In this document: in pieces, positions 16,018 through 23,962 of the stretch
Numbering within the stretch: the first letter of the stretch is position 1
Layout of the letters: each line of letters begins with the position of its first letter
Assembly: GCF_000337375.1 (NCBI RefSeq)
Contig: NZ_AOJG01000006.1
Span: 1 to 34,433, forward strand
Direction of reading: 5' to 3'
DNA length: 34,433 nt
Source: Halorubrum lipolyticum DSM 21995
Lineage (GTDB): Archaea; Halobacteriota; Halobacteria; Halobacteriales; Haloferacaceae
Notes under the pieces: generated by a model
Told to the model about the DNA's origin: nothing
Seen by the model: only the letters and a program-made list of their open reading frames with translations
Databases searched by the model: none
Made by a program: the position numbers and the translations under genes

Positions 16018-16758
16018 CTACGGCGCCCGGCCGAACACCAGGTAGCCGGTGTGGCCGACGCCCGCGGTGGAGGGGCGGGAGCCGCGGTCGGAGAAGTCCA
16101 TCTCTCGTTGAATCGTTTCGAGGGTCTCGACGCCCTCGAAGCCGGCCTCGCGGGCGGCGAGGGCCGCCTCGCGGGTCCCCTCGACGAACGGGGAGTAGAC
16201 GGCGAGGCGTCCGCCGGACGCGAGCAGGTCGTCCGCGCGCTCGACGACCGCCGGGGCGTCTCCCGTGTCGAGCGTCAGCACGTCGAACGGGTCCCCGTCG
16301 GCGAGCGCGTCCAACTCCTCGGTCAGGTCGCCGGTGCGGACCTCGACGCGGTCCGCCACGCCGGCGGTCGCCATGTTCCCGCGGGCGACCTCGGCGAACT
16401 CGGCGTCGATCTCGTAGGTGGTCACGTCGGCGCCGGCGCGGCCGAGGTACGCCGCGAGGATCCCAGTGCCGGTGCCGGCGTCGAGCACGCGGTCGCCCCC
16501 CGAGGCGCCGGTGTGGCCCATCACGAGCCCCACGTCGCGGGGCATCATCGGCGCGCCGGTGCGTTCGAGGTGGTTGAACAGATCGGGGCCGCGGAGCTCG
16601 CGGACCTCGAAGACGGTCCCGAGGTGGGTCTCGACGGCGTCGCCGCCCTCGACGTCGTCGGGGACCTCGAGCACGCCGAGGTCCGTGCCGAACTCCTCGC
16701 CGGGTTCCAGCAGGTACTCTCGGTCCTCGTGAACCAGCAGATACGCGGCGTCCGTCAC
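16018..16758 (-). CDS. trmI: tRNA (adenine-N1)-methyltransferase TrmI
   Basis: The 246-residue Rossmann-fold methyltransferase has SAM motif I VLDAGTGTGILAAYLG (about residues 91-106), motif II TYEIDAEFAEVARGNM, and a DVLTLDTGDAPAVVE segment at the position of motif IV. The N-terminal part (YLLVHEDREYLLEPGEEFG) is the TrmI-specific beta domain. Archaeal TrmI methylates N1 of A57/A58 in the T-loop of tRNA. The GTG start at 16758 is 10 bp after the stop of the NAC gene. The two genes form an operon, probably driven by the nac promoter, an arrangement known in archaea. Confidence 0.9.
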   Translation of the reverse strand: MTDAAYLLVHEDREYLLEPGEEFGTDLGVLEVPDDVEGGDAVETHLGTVFEVRELRGPDLFNHLERTGAPMMPRDVGLVMGHTGASGGDRVLDAGTGTGILAAYLGRAGADVTTYEIDAEFAEVARGNMATAGVADRVEVRTGDLTEELDALADGDPFDVLTLDTGDAPAVVERADDLLASGGRLAVYSPFVEGTREAALAAREAGFEGVETLETIQREMDFSDRGSRPSTAGVGHTGYLVFGRAP

Positions 16759-16768
16759 GCCGAATCAG

Positions 16769-17182
16769 TCACTCCAGCTCCGCGATCGCGGCCGCGAGGT
16801 CACCGTCGGCGTCCTCTAAGGCCTCGCGGGCCGTCGACTTCGGAACGCCCGCACGCTCGGCGACGAGCGCCACGTCCTCGTCGGGGATGCCCGCGTCGTC
16901 CGCGCCGTCCTCTTCGATCGCCGCCGTCCCCGAGTCGCCCTCGACCGCCGAGGGGCTCCCGCCGGCGCCCGCGTCGGCGACCGCCTCGGGCGAGCCGACG
17001 ATCTGGTAGGTCTCCTGGCCCTGGGCGTCCATCTTGGTCACCTGGGCGCCGTCGAAGACGAGGTCGTCGCCGTCGGCCGTCTCGATGACGACCCGCTCGG
17101 CGTCGAGCTCCTCGACGTCGATCCCCATCTGTTTCATCATCTGTTTCATCTTTCGCGGGTTCATGCCGCCTCCTCCGAACAT
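16769..17182 (-). CDS. nac: Nascent polypeptide-associated complex protein (archaeal NAC)
   Basis: The 137-residue protein starts [20 protein letters not shown], the archaeal NAC N-terminus. The NAC beta-barrel domain follows ([29 protein letters not shown], about 30-70), then an acidic Gly/Ser/Ala linker, then a UBA domain ([19 protein letters not shown], about 97-136). Archaeal NAC forms a homodimer at the ribosome exit tunnel and contacts nascent chains. The start at 17182 is set by the minus-strand TATA-like ctttttgtg centred near 17209, 27 nt upstream. It is the first gene of an operon with trmI. Confidence 0.95.
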   Translation of the reverse strand: MFGGGGMNPRKMKQMMKQMGIDVEELDAERVVIETADGDDLVFDGAQVTKMDAQGQETYQIVGSPEAVADAGAGGSPSAVEGDSGTAAIEEDGADDAGIPDEDVALVAERAGVPKSTAREALEDADGDLAAAIAELE

Positions 17183-17334
17183 ACGCCCGAATTCGGCGGG
17201 ACGACACAAAAAGGGTGGCGACACGGGCCGAGGAAGTGGCGATCGGGGGATCTCGCCGCGGCTTGCGACCCCCGATCCCGGCGAACGCGACCGAGAGAGC
17301 GGGGTTGATACGTCCGCGAACCCGGTGATCGAGT

Positions 17335-18108
17335 ATGTATCTCGCCGACCACACGTGGCCGGAGCTCGGGGAGGCGCTGTCGGACGAGTCCGTCGCGCTC
17401 GTCCCGCTCGGCTCCACCGAACAGCACGGTCCGCACCTGCCGCTGGCGACCGACCACCTGATCGCCGAGGCGCTCGCGACCGCGGCCGCCGAGGAGACGG
17501 GCGTCGTCCGCACCCCGACGGTAACCGTCGGCGTCAGCCCGCACCACCGGCAGTTCCCGGGGACGATGTGGGTCGACCCGCCGGAGTTCCGCGACTACGT
17601 CGAGTCGTTCACGCGGAACCTCGCGTACCACGGGATCGACCGCGTCGTGTTCGTGAACGCCCACGGCGGCAACGTCCAGCACCTCCGGGAGGTCGGGCGC
17701 CGGCTCCACGAGGACGAGACGGCTTACGCGATCGAGTGGATGTGGGACGAGTCGATCCCGGAGCTCGTCGACGACCTGTTCGAGCACAACGGCCCCCACG
17801 CGGGCCCGAAAGAGACCGCGATGATCACGCATATCGCCCCGGACCTGGTCGACACCGACCGGCTGGAAGACGCCCGCGACGACGGGCTCGTCCACCTCGA
17901 CGAGTCGGACGCGGTGGTCCACGGCGCCCGGACGTTCTACGACGCGGTCGACAACTCCGCGAACGGGGCGTTCGGCGACCCGACCGACGTGACCCCCGAA
18001 AAAGCGGAGCGGCTGTTCGAGGCCGCGAGCGACCAGCTCGTCCGGCTGGTCGAGTGGCTCGACGCCCGCGACCGCGCGGAGCTGCTGCCGAAGGACCGCG
18101 TGGCGTAG
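17335..18108 (+). CDS. arfB: Creatininase family amidohydrolase, probable FAPy deformylase ArfB
   Basis: The 257-residue protein has the creatininase-family metal motif [19 protein letters not shown], placing ligands at E29, H31 and D40. It also has NAHGGN (about 108-113) and a late [10 protein letters not shown] glutamate. In archaea this family includes ArfB, which removes formate from the formamido-pyrimidine formed by ArfA in the riboflavin and F420 pathway. Creatininase itself is less likely in this organism. Assignment to ArfB is by family and lineage, not by neighbours. A TATA-like gttgatac (17304-17311) is about 27 nt upstream of the ATG. The gene converges with mptE, with only 13 bp between stop codons. 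Confidence 0.8.
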   Translation: MYLADHTWPELGEALSDESVALVPLGSTEQHGPHLPLATDHLIAEALATAAAEETGVVRTPTVTVGVSPHHRQFPGTMWVDPPEFRDYVESFTRNLAYHGIDRVVFVNAHGGNVQHLREVGRRLHEDETAYAIEWMWDESIPELVDDLFEHNGPHAGPKETAMITHIAPDLVDTDRLEDARDDGLVHLDESDAVVHGARTFYDAVDNSANGAFGDPTDVTPEKAERLFEAASDQLVRLVEWLDARDRAELLPKDRVA

Positions 18109-18121
18109 CCCCCTCGCTCTT

Positions 18122-18838
18122 TTAAATACCGTCCCCGTCGCGTTCGCGGAGAACCGGTTCGAGCGCGTCGTCGAGCCCCTCGCGGCGCCCGTCGAGGACC
18201 GCGAACCGCTCGTCGCGGCGGCGCTCGAGCCACCGCAACAGCCGCGCGGCCCAGTCGAGCTTCCGCGCCTTCATCGGGTTCACGTCCGGGTCGTCGAAGT
18301 CCCATCCCGGGAAGACGAGGCGCCCGGCGCCGACGTGGTCCGCGAGGAAGGCGGCGCGGTCGCCGTCGGTGAACCCGCCGAGGTTCCGGACCGGGCCGAC
18401 GGGGGCCGCCTGCGTCGTCGCCAGCGTCGCGTCGTCCGCGAACCGGGGGAGCCACTCGCGGACCGCGTGGACGTTGTCGCCGTGGGCGTGAGCCGCGACC
18501 GGGACGCCCTCTCGCGTGAGCTCCGCCGCGGTCTCGGGGTTCTTGTCGAGGTCGGTCACCATGCAGTCGACGGCGACGCCGCGGTCGCGGAGCGCGTCGG
18601 CAGCGGTGGAGGCGGCGACCACGACGTCGGCGTCGCGGGCGGTCTCGACCTCCTCGGACAGGCAGGGAGCGGCGCCCGCGATCGCCACGGTCTCGCCGCG
18701 CCAGCCGCCGAGCCGGTCGAGGGGGAACGCCGTCGCGATGTCGGCCGCGGCGTCGCGAGCGCGTTCGTCGGCCGCGCGGTCGAAGCCGAAGTCGGCGAGG
18801 ATCGCCTCGTAGACGGGTTCGAAGGTCTCGAAATTCAT
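18122..18838 (-). CDS. mptE: 6-hydroxymethylpterin diphosphokinase MptE-like (DUF115)
   Basis: The 238-residue protein carries the DUF115 pattern: VAIAGAAPCLSEEVE (about 49-63), VVAASTAADALRDRGV, CMVTDLDKNPET, VPVAAHAHGDN and a late LVFPGWDFDDPDVNPMKARK. Archaeal MptE transfers diphosphate from ATP to 6-hydroxymethyl-7,8-dihydropterin, replacing bacterial FolK. The start MNFETFEPVY at 18838 is chosen by family; an upstream in-frame ATG at 18952 gives an implausible Pro/Ala-rich leader. folP, the next pathway step, lies directly upstream on the same strand with a 186-bp gap. Both genes probably serve tetrahydrofolate synthesis. Confidence 0.88.
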   Translation of the reverse strand: MNFETFEPVYEAILADFGFDRAADERARDAAADIATAFPLDRLGGWRGETVAIAGAAPCLSEEVETARDADVVVAASTAADALRDRGVAVDCMVTDLDKNPETAAELTREGVPVAAHAHGDNVHAVREWLPRFADDATLATTQAAPVGPVRNLGGFTDGDRAAFLADHVGAGRLVFPGWDFDDPDVNPMKARKLDWAARLLRWLERRRDERFAVLDGRREGLDDALEPVLRERDGDGI

Positions 18839-18939
18839 CTGGGATCCCTCGCTGTCGGGTCGTCGATACCGCACCGGTCGCGACCGTCCGATCGCGGCGG
18901 GAGACGGCGCCGCCGCTGGCGGGGTGGAATATGGTATGG

Positions 18940-18982
18940 GCCGGAGTAGCACAGAGTACCCCTACCCGCGTGCCCCTCCGGC
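18940..18982. other. Intergenic imperfect inverted repeat between folP and mptE
   Basis: GCCGGAG (18940-18946) pairs with CTCCGGC (18976-18982), and inside it GCAC (18949-18952) pairs with GTGC (18970-18973). This gives an 11-bp stem broken by a 2x2 internal loop, with a 17-nt apical loop. It lies between the folP stop and mptE start. It could be a terminator or attenuator, or an unannotated structured RNA. No known family is recognised. Confidence 0.4.
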
Positions 18983-19024
18983 GTCCACTGAACGGGTTGT
19001 CTGCACGACGGCATAAACTTTCTC

Positions 19025-20236
19025 TTACTTAGAGCCGCGGTCGATCGGTTCTAGTGCGGCGTCGAGCGCGGCTGACACGCCCGAAACGGCCGATCGAACC
19101 GCGGACACCTCGGCCGGCGTCGCGACGAGGAGGCCGGATCGGCCGTCCCTCGGTGCTCCGCCGTCGGTCGCGGAGGGCGGGATCTCGGCCTCGTCGGAAC
19201 CGGAGCCGGCGAGAGCGAACGCCGCGCCGACGCCCGGCTCGGCGGTCGCGGCTCGGAGCGCGCCGGCAGCCTCGTCGGTGAGTCCGCGCAGCTCGTAGGT
19301 GTGAACGACCGCGTCGTCGGCGACGGACGGGTCGGTGTCGAGCCGGTCGAGGTGGCGCTCGGCCTCTCGAACGGTCGTCACGTCGAGCTCCTCGACGGCG
19401 ACCTCGCCGGCCTCCGAGCGGACTCGGTCCCGGGCGAACTCGGCGCCCACGAGGGCGGCGTCGCGCGTCTCGGCCACGTCGTGGGTGCGGATCACGCGGG
19501 CGCCGCGCTCGACCGCCATCGAGGTGGCGGCGAGCGACACCGGAAGGGCCTCCTCGGTGCTCCGCCCGGCGATCGTCTTGAGGAAGCTCTTGCGGTTGAT
19601 CGAGACGAGCAGCGGGCGACCGTAGCCCCGGAACTCCCGGAGCCGGTCGAACGTCTCGCGGTCGTCCGCGTGGGTCTTCGCCTCGGACCAGCCGCCGAAG
19701 GCGGGGTCGAGGATCGTCTTGTCGGTGAACCCGTTCCTCGAGAGCGCCTCGTAGATGTCATCGACCTCCTCGATGGCTCCCGGTCGCTCCAGGTCCGGCG
19801 GCGAGGCCATCTTCGAGACGGCGGCGTCGTGCTCGCGGCAGACGCGGGGCATCTCGGGGTCGGCGAACCCGCAGATGTCGTTGACCATGTCGAAACCGCG
19901 CGCGAGCGCCGCGTCGGCGACCTCGTGGTAGCGGGTCTCGATCGACCAGACCGCGTCGCCCGAGGTCGACTCGAGCGTCTCGACCGCGGTGTCGAGGCGA
20001 TCCAGCTCCTGGTCGGCCGAGAGCACGTCCAGGTCCTTGTTGGCCGATTCGAGCCCCACGTCGACGATGTCGGCGCCCTCGCCGATCAGCTCCTCGTCGA
20101 CGTACTCGGCCGCCTCGCCGGGGTCGTCGTACACGCTCGGATCGTACGGCGACTCGGCGGAGACGTTGAGCACGCCCATGACCCGAGGCGGGTGGTCGTC
20201 GCCGATTCCGAGGCCCGCCGCGTCCACGTTTCGCAT
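19025..20236 (-). CDS. folP: Dihydropteroate synthase with C-terminal extension
   Basis: The 403-residue protein begins MRNVDAAGLGIG, then RVMGVLNVSAESPYDPS, GADIVDVGLES, GFDMVNDICGFADPEM, ILDPAFGGWSEAK, GRPLLVSINRKSF and GARVIRTHDVAETRDA. These are the DHPS barrel loops in order (residues 1 to about 285). The enzyme joins a pterin diphosphate to p-aminobenzoate or an analogue. It is a stand-alone DHPS, not fused to folylpolyglutamate synthase as in some haloarchaea. Residues about 285-403 form an extra region, Ala/Asp/Ser-rich, with no recognised domain. The start is fixed by the minus-strand TATA gtttatacc (centre about 20263), 27 nt upstream. Three 12-bp repeats lie just upstream of that promoter. 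Confidence 0.88.
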   Translation of the reverse strand: MRNVDAAGLGIGDDHPPRVMGVLNVSAESPYDPSVYDDPGEAAEYVDEELIGEGADIVDVGLESANKDLDVLSADQELDRLDTAVETLESTSGDAVWSIETRYHEVADAALARGFDMVNDICGFADPEMPRVCREHDAAVSKMASPPDLERPGAIEEVDDIYEALSRNGFTDKTILDPAFGGWSEAKTHADDRETFDRLREFRGYGRPLLVSINRKSFLKTIAGRSTEEALPVSLAATSMAVERGARVIRTHDVAETRDAALVGAEFARDRVRSEAGEVAVEELDVTTVREAERHLDRLDTDPSVADDAVVHTYELRGLTDEAAGALRAATAEPGVGAAFALAGSGSDEAEIPPSATDGGAPRDGRSGLLVATPAEVSAVRSAVSGVSAALDAALEPIDRGSK

Positions 20237-20256
20237 ACAGTTCCCACGGGCGCGAG

Positions 20257-20310
20257 CGGTATAAACGGGGCGAGTGTACGAAGGGGGCAAATGTACGCGG
20301 CGAGTGCACG
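20257..20310 (-). promoter_or_regulatory. folP promoter with three upstream 12-bp direct repeats
   Basis: The minus-strand TATA is at 20257-20266. Immediately upstream are three copies of a 12-bp element, plus-strand consensus GGCRARTGYACG, at 20269-20280, 20286-20297 and 20299-20310. Spacing is 17 and 13 bp. Position next to the BRE/TATA suggests an operator or activator site. The regulator is unknown. Confidence 0.45.
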
Positions 20311-20441
20311 CGGGAGTCGAGGGCGCGCGGTGACCGGCGCAGGGTCGCGGATCGGCCCCCGATCGGCGCGAGACGTGCCAGTATGAGACACGACGACAGC
20401 AGTCGGGCACGCGTTAATGCCGTCCAGCACGGAGGTGAGGG

Positions 20442-20672
20442 ATGGACACGAAAGCAGAAGACCGATTGCTCGGAGTTGCGCTGGCTGCCCTGGTCGCGAC
20501 GCTCGGGGGCGAACTGCTCGGGAGTCAACTTCTCATCACGGCCGGTGCGGTCGGATTCGTCGTCGCGCTCGCGGCACTGTTCGCGGTCATGACCGCCGTG
20601 CTCGCGGTGAGCGTCGCTCGCTCGCCGGAGCTGGACGCCCTCGAGCCGACGGCTACAGACAGGGCCCGCTGA
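20442..20672 (+). CDS. Small two-helix membrane protein
   Basis: The 76-residue protein has a short polar start (MDTKAEDR), two hydrophobic segments (about residues 9-30 and 32-58) and a charged tail. No family is recognised. Two initiation signals conflict. A TATA-like gttaat (20413-20418) about 26 nt upstream predicts a leaderless mRNA starting at the ATG. Yet a perfect GGAGGTGA occupies 20431-20438, only 3 nt before the ATG, which would fall outside such a transcript. It converges with the DUF192 lipoprotein gene with 6 bp between stops. Confidence 0.65.
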   Translation: MDTKAEDRLLGVALAALVATLGGELLGSQLLITAGAVGFVVALAALFAVMTAVLAVSVARSPELDALEPTATDRAR

Positions 20673-20678
20673 GCGGGG

Positions 20679-21311
20679 TCACAGTTCGAACGCCAGCGAA
20701 TCGCCGACTTCGACGCCGCGCCGGTCGGTCCACTCGTAGGGGACTTCGAGCACGTACTGGCCAGACCCGGGGTACCGCTGCTCGCTCCCGTCCTCGTTCG
20801 GCCCCGGTTCCGGCGCGTTGTGGATCCGGGTGATCGTCCGATCGGCGTCGACGTAGACGATGTCGATCCCGAAGTCCATGTTCGGCATGATGAACGTCAA
20901 CGTCTCTCGCGGCTCCGAGTACACGAACAGCACCCCGGCGTTTTCGGGCAGCGAGGGGGCGTCGCTGAGGCCGAGGGTCCGCTTGTCGCGCGTATCCGCG
21001 ATCGCGGCCCGCACCGCACCCAGATCGTCGCCGTCCGGGTCCCGAACCGTGACCGTCGTCGCGTCGTAGTCGGCGTACGCCCCGGAGGGCCAGTCGGTCG
21101 GGAGGTCGTCGGTGACGGCGTCCGTTTCGCCGCCGTTCTCTCCGCTTTGGCCGTCGCCGTCGCCGCTCCCGTCGTCGCCGCCACCCTCCTCGTCGTCGCC
21201 GCTCCCCTCCCCGTCATCCCCCTCGTCCGCCATCGGGGCGCTCCCGCCGCACCCCGCGAGCCCGCCGATCGACGCGACACCCATCGCCGCGAGGACTCCC
21301 CGTCGTCGCAT
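20679..21311 (-). CDS. DUF192 family lipoprotein
   Basis: The 210-residue protein starts MRRRGVLAAMGVASIGGLAG and then Cys, an arginine-led signal with a lipobox (GLAGC), so it is probably exported and lipid-anchored. A long Asp/Glu/Gly/Ser linker (about 27-75) leads to a DUF192 domain with KRTLGLSDAPSLPENAGVLF, FIMPNMDFGIDIVYVDAD and VLEVPYEWTDRRGVEVGD. DUF192 function is unknown. The start is set by a minus-strand TATA (atatacgg, centre about 21338) 27 nt upstream. The gene diverges from the 21409 gene, with back-to-back promoters in 97 bp. Confidence 0.88.
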   Translation of the reverse strand: MRRRGVLAAMGVASIGGLAGCGGSAPMADEGDDGEGSGDDEEGGGDDGSGDGDGQSGENGGETDAVTDDLPTDWPSGAYADYDATTVTVRDPDGDDLGAVRAAIADTRDKRTLGLSDAPSLPENAGVLFVYSEPRETLTFIMPNMDFGIDIVYVDADRTITRIHNAPEPGPNEDGSEQRYPGSGQYVLEVPYEWTDRRGVEVGDSLAFEL

Positions 21312-21408
21312 TGGCGGGCGATACGGGCCGCGTCCGTATATGCCTCGCGAACGGGGCGCTCGTCCCCGGAAGGACGCGTTTTTATCCGCGCCGCGCGTAG
21401 CCTCGCGC

Positions 21409-21999
21409 ATGGCGAAAGTGAGCGTCGGCCTCCGCGGATGGCGGTTCGACGAGGAGGAGATATTCACCGACGACGAGGAGCTGAAGCCCCTCGACGAGAT
21501 CCCCGAGGAGCCGCGGGAGCGACTCTTCAGGCTCGTCAGCCTCGTCGAGGAGCCCTGCGACGTCTGTTACCTCGAACACGGCGAGGCCGAGGTCCACCGC
21601 TGTAACCAGGCCGAGATCGTCTACGGCGAGCCGAAGGGAGAGGTGCTGCTCTGTCCCGAACACGAGCCGGACCTGCTCTACTGGTTCCGCGAGGAGGGCG
21701 GCGGCGAGCACGCCGGCTCCCTCGAGTTCGGCGACCGCTTCCACGAGTGGGTCGCCGCGGGCAACGAGGCCCCGGAGGGGTACGAGTCCGTCGAACACGT
21801 CGACGAGGACCCCGACGGGCTCCCCGACCTGCCGGACCAGCAGGACATCCAGGAGCGCGTCGAGCAGGACTTCGAGGGCGACCGGATCGACATCCTCGAA
21901 CTCGCCGGCGAGAGCGGCGGCGGGGACGGGGAGAACGAGCTGAGCGAGGACGACCTCGAAGGCGTCGACCTCTCGACCGACTACCCGTCGAACCGATGA
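21409..21999 (+). CDS. Conserved acidic haloarchaeal protein with a Cys/His cluster
   Basis: The 196-residue protein begins MAKVSVGLRGWRFDEEEIFT. It has a compact Cys/His group: EEPCDVCYLEHGE (C51, C54), VHRCNQAE and LLCPEHEPDLLYWF, which could bind zinc. The second half is highly acidic and includes DLPDQQDIQERVEQDFEGDR. I do not recognise a named family. It is leaderless, with gtttttatc (21378-21386) about 27 nt upstream. Its stop overlaps the next gene's ATG in the sequence ATGA, so it heads an operon with trmJ, azlC and azlD. That position hints at a translation- or RNA-related role, but this is only context. Confidence 0.8.
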   Translation: MAKVSVGLRGWRFDEEEIFTDDEELKPLDEIPEEPRERLFRLVSLVEEPCDVCYLEHGEAEVHRCNQAEIVYGEPKGEVLLCPEHEPDLLYWFREEGGGEHAGSLEFGDRFHEWVAAGNEAPEGYESVEHVDEDPDGLPDLPDQQDIQERVEQDFEGDRIDILELAGESGGGDGENELSEDDLEGVDLSTDYPSNR

Positions 22000-22829
22000 G
22001 CGGAGGCGACGCGGACGCGAGCGTCGAGGGCGACGACCGCGACGACCGCGATCGGTCGACCCGCCGCAAGCCGGTCGTGGTCGTCGTCGAGCCGGAGACC
22101 CCCGGCAACGTCGGCACCATCGCCCGAGCGATGAAGAACTTCGGGCTCACCGACCTCAAGCTGGTCGATCCCCCGGAGCTCAGCGAGGACGGCGAGGCGT
22201 ACGGCTTCGCCGGTCACGCCCGCGAGGACGTGCTCCCGAACGCCGATGAGGTGACCTTCGACGAGGTCGTCGCGAACTACCACACGGTGGGCACCACCGC
22301 GATCACGGGCGAGGACGACCAGAGCCACGAGCGGTTCCCGTTCAAGACGCCCGCCGAGCTGCGGGAGTCGCTGAAGGCCGTGGACGCGCCGACGGCGATC
22401 GTCTTCGGCCGCGAGGGCCGCGGGCTCAACAACGAGGAGCTCTCCCGGCTCGACGAGGTATGCTCGATCCCGGCCGACGACGACTACCCCGTCTTGAACC
22501 TCGGACAGGCCGCGACCGTGCTCCTGTACGAGCTCCGCGATCTGACCGTCGACGAGACGCAGCTCCCCGACACGGCGGTCACCCGCGCCCCCGAGGCCGA
22601 CGTGGAGCGCTTCCACGACTTTTTCGGCGACTTCCTCGAAGCCACCGGCCAGCGCGAGCACGTCCGCGAGAAGAACGCGCTGCTGATGCGTCGGCTGCTC
22701 GGGCGCGCGCACCCGACCGAACGCGAGGTCCACTCGCTGCTCGGCACGTTCCGCAAGGCCAACGCGAAGCTGGAGCACGCCGACCACCTCGCGGCGAAGC
22801 ACGACGAGCCCGTCTACCCGCGCGAGTGA
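21996..22829 (+). CDS. trmJ: tRNA 2'-O-methyltransferase, TrmJ/SpoU family
   Basis: The 277-residue SPOUT methyltransferase begins with an acidic/basic tail, then VVVVVEPETPGNVGTIARAM (about 27-46), motif 2 AIVFGREGRGLNNEELSRLD and motif 3 YPVLNLGQAATVLLYEL. These form the trefoil-knot SAM site. A C-terminal helical extension follows (REKNALLMRRLLGRAHPTER). Archaeal TrmJ proteins methylate the ribose of nucleotide 32 in tRNA, and bacterial ones do the same. The start is the ATG overlapping the upstream stop (ATGA). Its own stop overlaps the azlC GTG (GTGA), which suggests translational coupling along the operon. Confidence 0.85.
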   Translation: MSGGDADASVEGDDRDDRDRSTRRKPVVVVVEPETPGNVGTIARAMKNFGLTDLKLVDPPELSEDGEAYGFAGHAREDVLPNADEVTFDEVVANYHTVGTTAITGEDDQSHERFPFKTPAELRESLKAVDAPTAIVFGREGRGLNNEELSRLDEVCSIPADDDYPVLNLGQAATVLLYELRDLTVDETQLPDTAVTRAPEADVERFHDFFGDFLEATGQREHVREKNALLMRRLLGRAHPTEREVHSLLGTFRKANAKLEHADHLAAKHDEPVYPRE

Positions 22830-23581
22830 CCGTGGAGGGAGAGATCTCCGACGACACCTCCCCGGACGGAACCTCTCCGGATGCCACCTCCCCGGACGAC
22901 GCGGGTCTCTACGGCGACGTCTGGGCCGGGGTCCGAGACGTGTCGCCGCTGCTGCTCGGGATCGCCCCGTTCGCCTTGGTCGCCGGCATCGCCGCCGTCG
23001 ACGCCGGGCTCGGGCTCGCCGAGGCGGTCGGGATGTCGGTGATCGTGTTCGCGGGCGCCTCCCAGCTCGCCGCGCTCGGGCTGATCGGAGAGAACGCGCC
23101 GCTCGCGGTCGTGGTCGGCACCGCGGTGGTGATCAACCTCCGAGTGGTGATGTACTCGGCGTCGATCGCGCCGCACTTCGCGGACTACGGCCGCAGGCTC
23201 CGGGCGGGTCTCGCGTACCTGCTCACCGATCAGGCGTACGCGATCTCGGTCGCGGAGTTCGAGGCGAACCCGGAGCGGAGCCGGTGGCGCTACTACCTCG
23301 GCGCGGGCGGGGGGCTGTGGGTCGTCTGGCAGATCGGGACGGTGCTCGGCGTCGTCGTCGGCGCCAGCGTCCCCGACGCATGGGGGCTGACCTTCGCGGT
23401 CCCGCTGGTGTTCATCGCGCTGCTCGTCCCCGCGATGAAGGACCGGCCGACCACCGCCGCGGGCGTCGCCGCCGGGACCGTCGCGGTCGTCGCCGCCGGC
23501 CTTCCCCTGAACCTCGGCCTGCTCACCGGGGCCGTCTCCGGAATCCTCGTCGGCCTGCTGACGGAGGTGTTCGGGGAGTGA
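22826..23581 (+). CDS. azlC: AzlC family branched-chain amino acid exporter subunit
   Basis: The 251-residue membrane protein has a Ser/Asp/Thr-rich N-terminal tail with a repeated TSPD pattern. This is followed by GVRDVSPLLLGIAPFALVAG, GMSVIVFAGASQLAAL and INLRVVMYSASIAPHF (about 110-125), the AzlC signature, and further hydrophobic segments. AzlC with AzlD exports branched-chain amino acids or analogues. The GTG at 22826 overlaps the trmJ stop (GTGA); a second GTG at 22832 is an alternative. Its stop overlaps the azlD start in the same way. Confidence 0.9.
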   Translation: MTVEGEISDDTSPDGTSPDATSPDDAGLYGDVWAGVRDVSPLLLGIAPFALVAGIAAVDAGLGLAEAVGMSVIVFAGASQLAALGLIGENAPLAVVVGTAVVINLRVVMYSASIAPHFADYGRRLRAGLAYLLTDQAYAISVAEFEANPERSRWRYYLGAGGGLWVVWQIGTVLGVVVGASVPDAWGLTFAVPLVFIALLVPAMKDRPTTAAGVAAGTVAVVAAGLPLNLGLLTGAVSGILVGLLTEVFGE

Positions 23582-23934
23582 CGGGCGGGTCCCCGCTCCT
23601 CGGCGGCTCGCTCGAGGTCTGGATCGCCATCGTCCTCATCGGGGTCGCGACGTACGGCTTCCGGCTCTCTTTCATCCACCTGTTCGGCCGAGTCGACGAG
23701 GTGCCCGACCGGATCAAGCGCCCGCTCCGATACGTTCCGCCGGCGGTGCTCGCGGCGCTCGCGCTCCCCTATCTGGTGACGATCCGGCCCTCGGTCGCCG
23801 CGACGCTCGCCGACGAGCAGCTGATCGCCGGCGTCGTCGCCGGCGCGGTCGCGTGGCGCACGGAGAACGTGACGGCGACCATCGCCGGCGGGATGGTCAC
23901 CCTGTGGCTGTTCCGGTTCGTCGTGTTCGCCTGA
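23578..23934 (+). CDS. azlD: AzlD family branched-chain amino acid exporter subunit
   Basis: The 118-residue membrane protein has four hydrophobic segments and the AzlD pattern IAIVLIGVATYGFRLSFIHL, RPLRYVPPAVLAALALPYL and a late VAWRTENVTATIAGGMVTLW. It is the small partner of AzlC, and the pair is always adjacent. The GTG start overlaps the azlC stop (GTGA), giving tightly coupled translation. It is the last gene of the four-gene cluster beginning at 21409; the following gene is convergent. Confidence 0.88.
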   Translation: MTGGSPLLGGSLEVWIAIVLIGVATYGFRLSFIHLFGRVDEVPDRIKRPLRYVPPAVLAALALPYLVTIRPSVAATLADEQLIAGVVAGAVAWRTENVTATIAGGMVTLWLFRFVVFA

Positions 23935-23962
23935 GGGCGGAGCCGACCTCCTTCGCTCGCGG

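Noticed and set aside
18940-18982. tRNA gene suggested by a 7-bp terminal stem
   Set aside because: It is only 43 nt long, with no T-arm sequence or anticodon arm.
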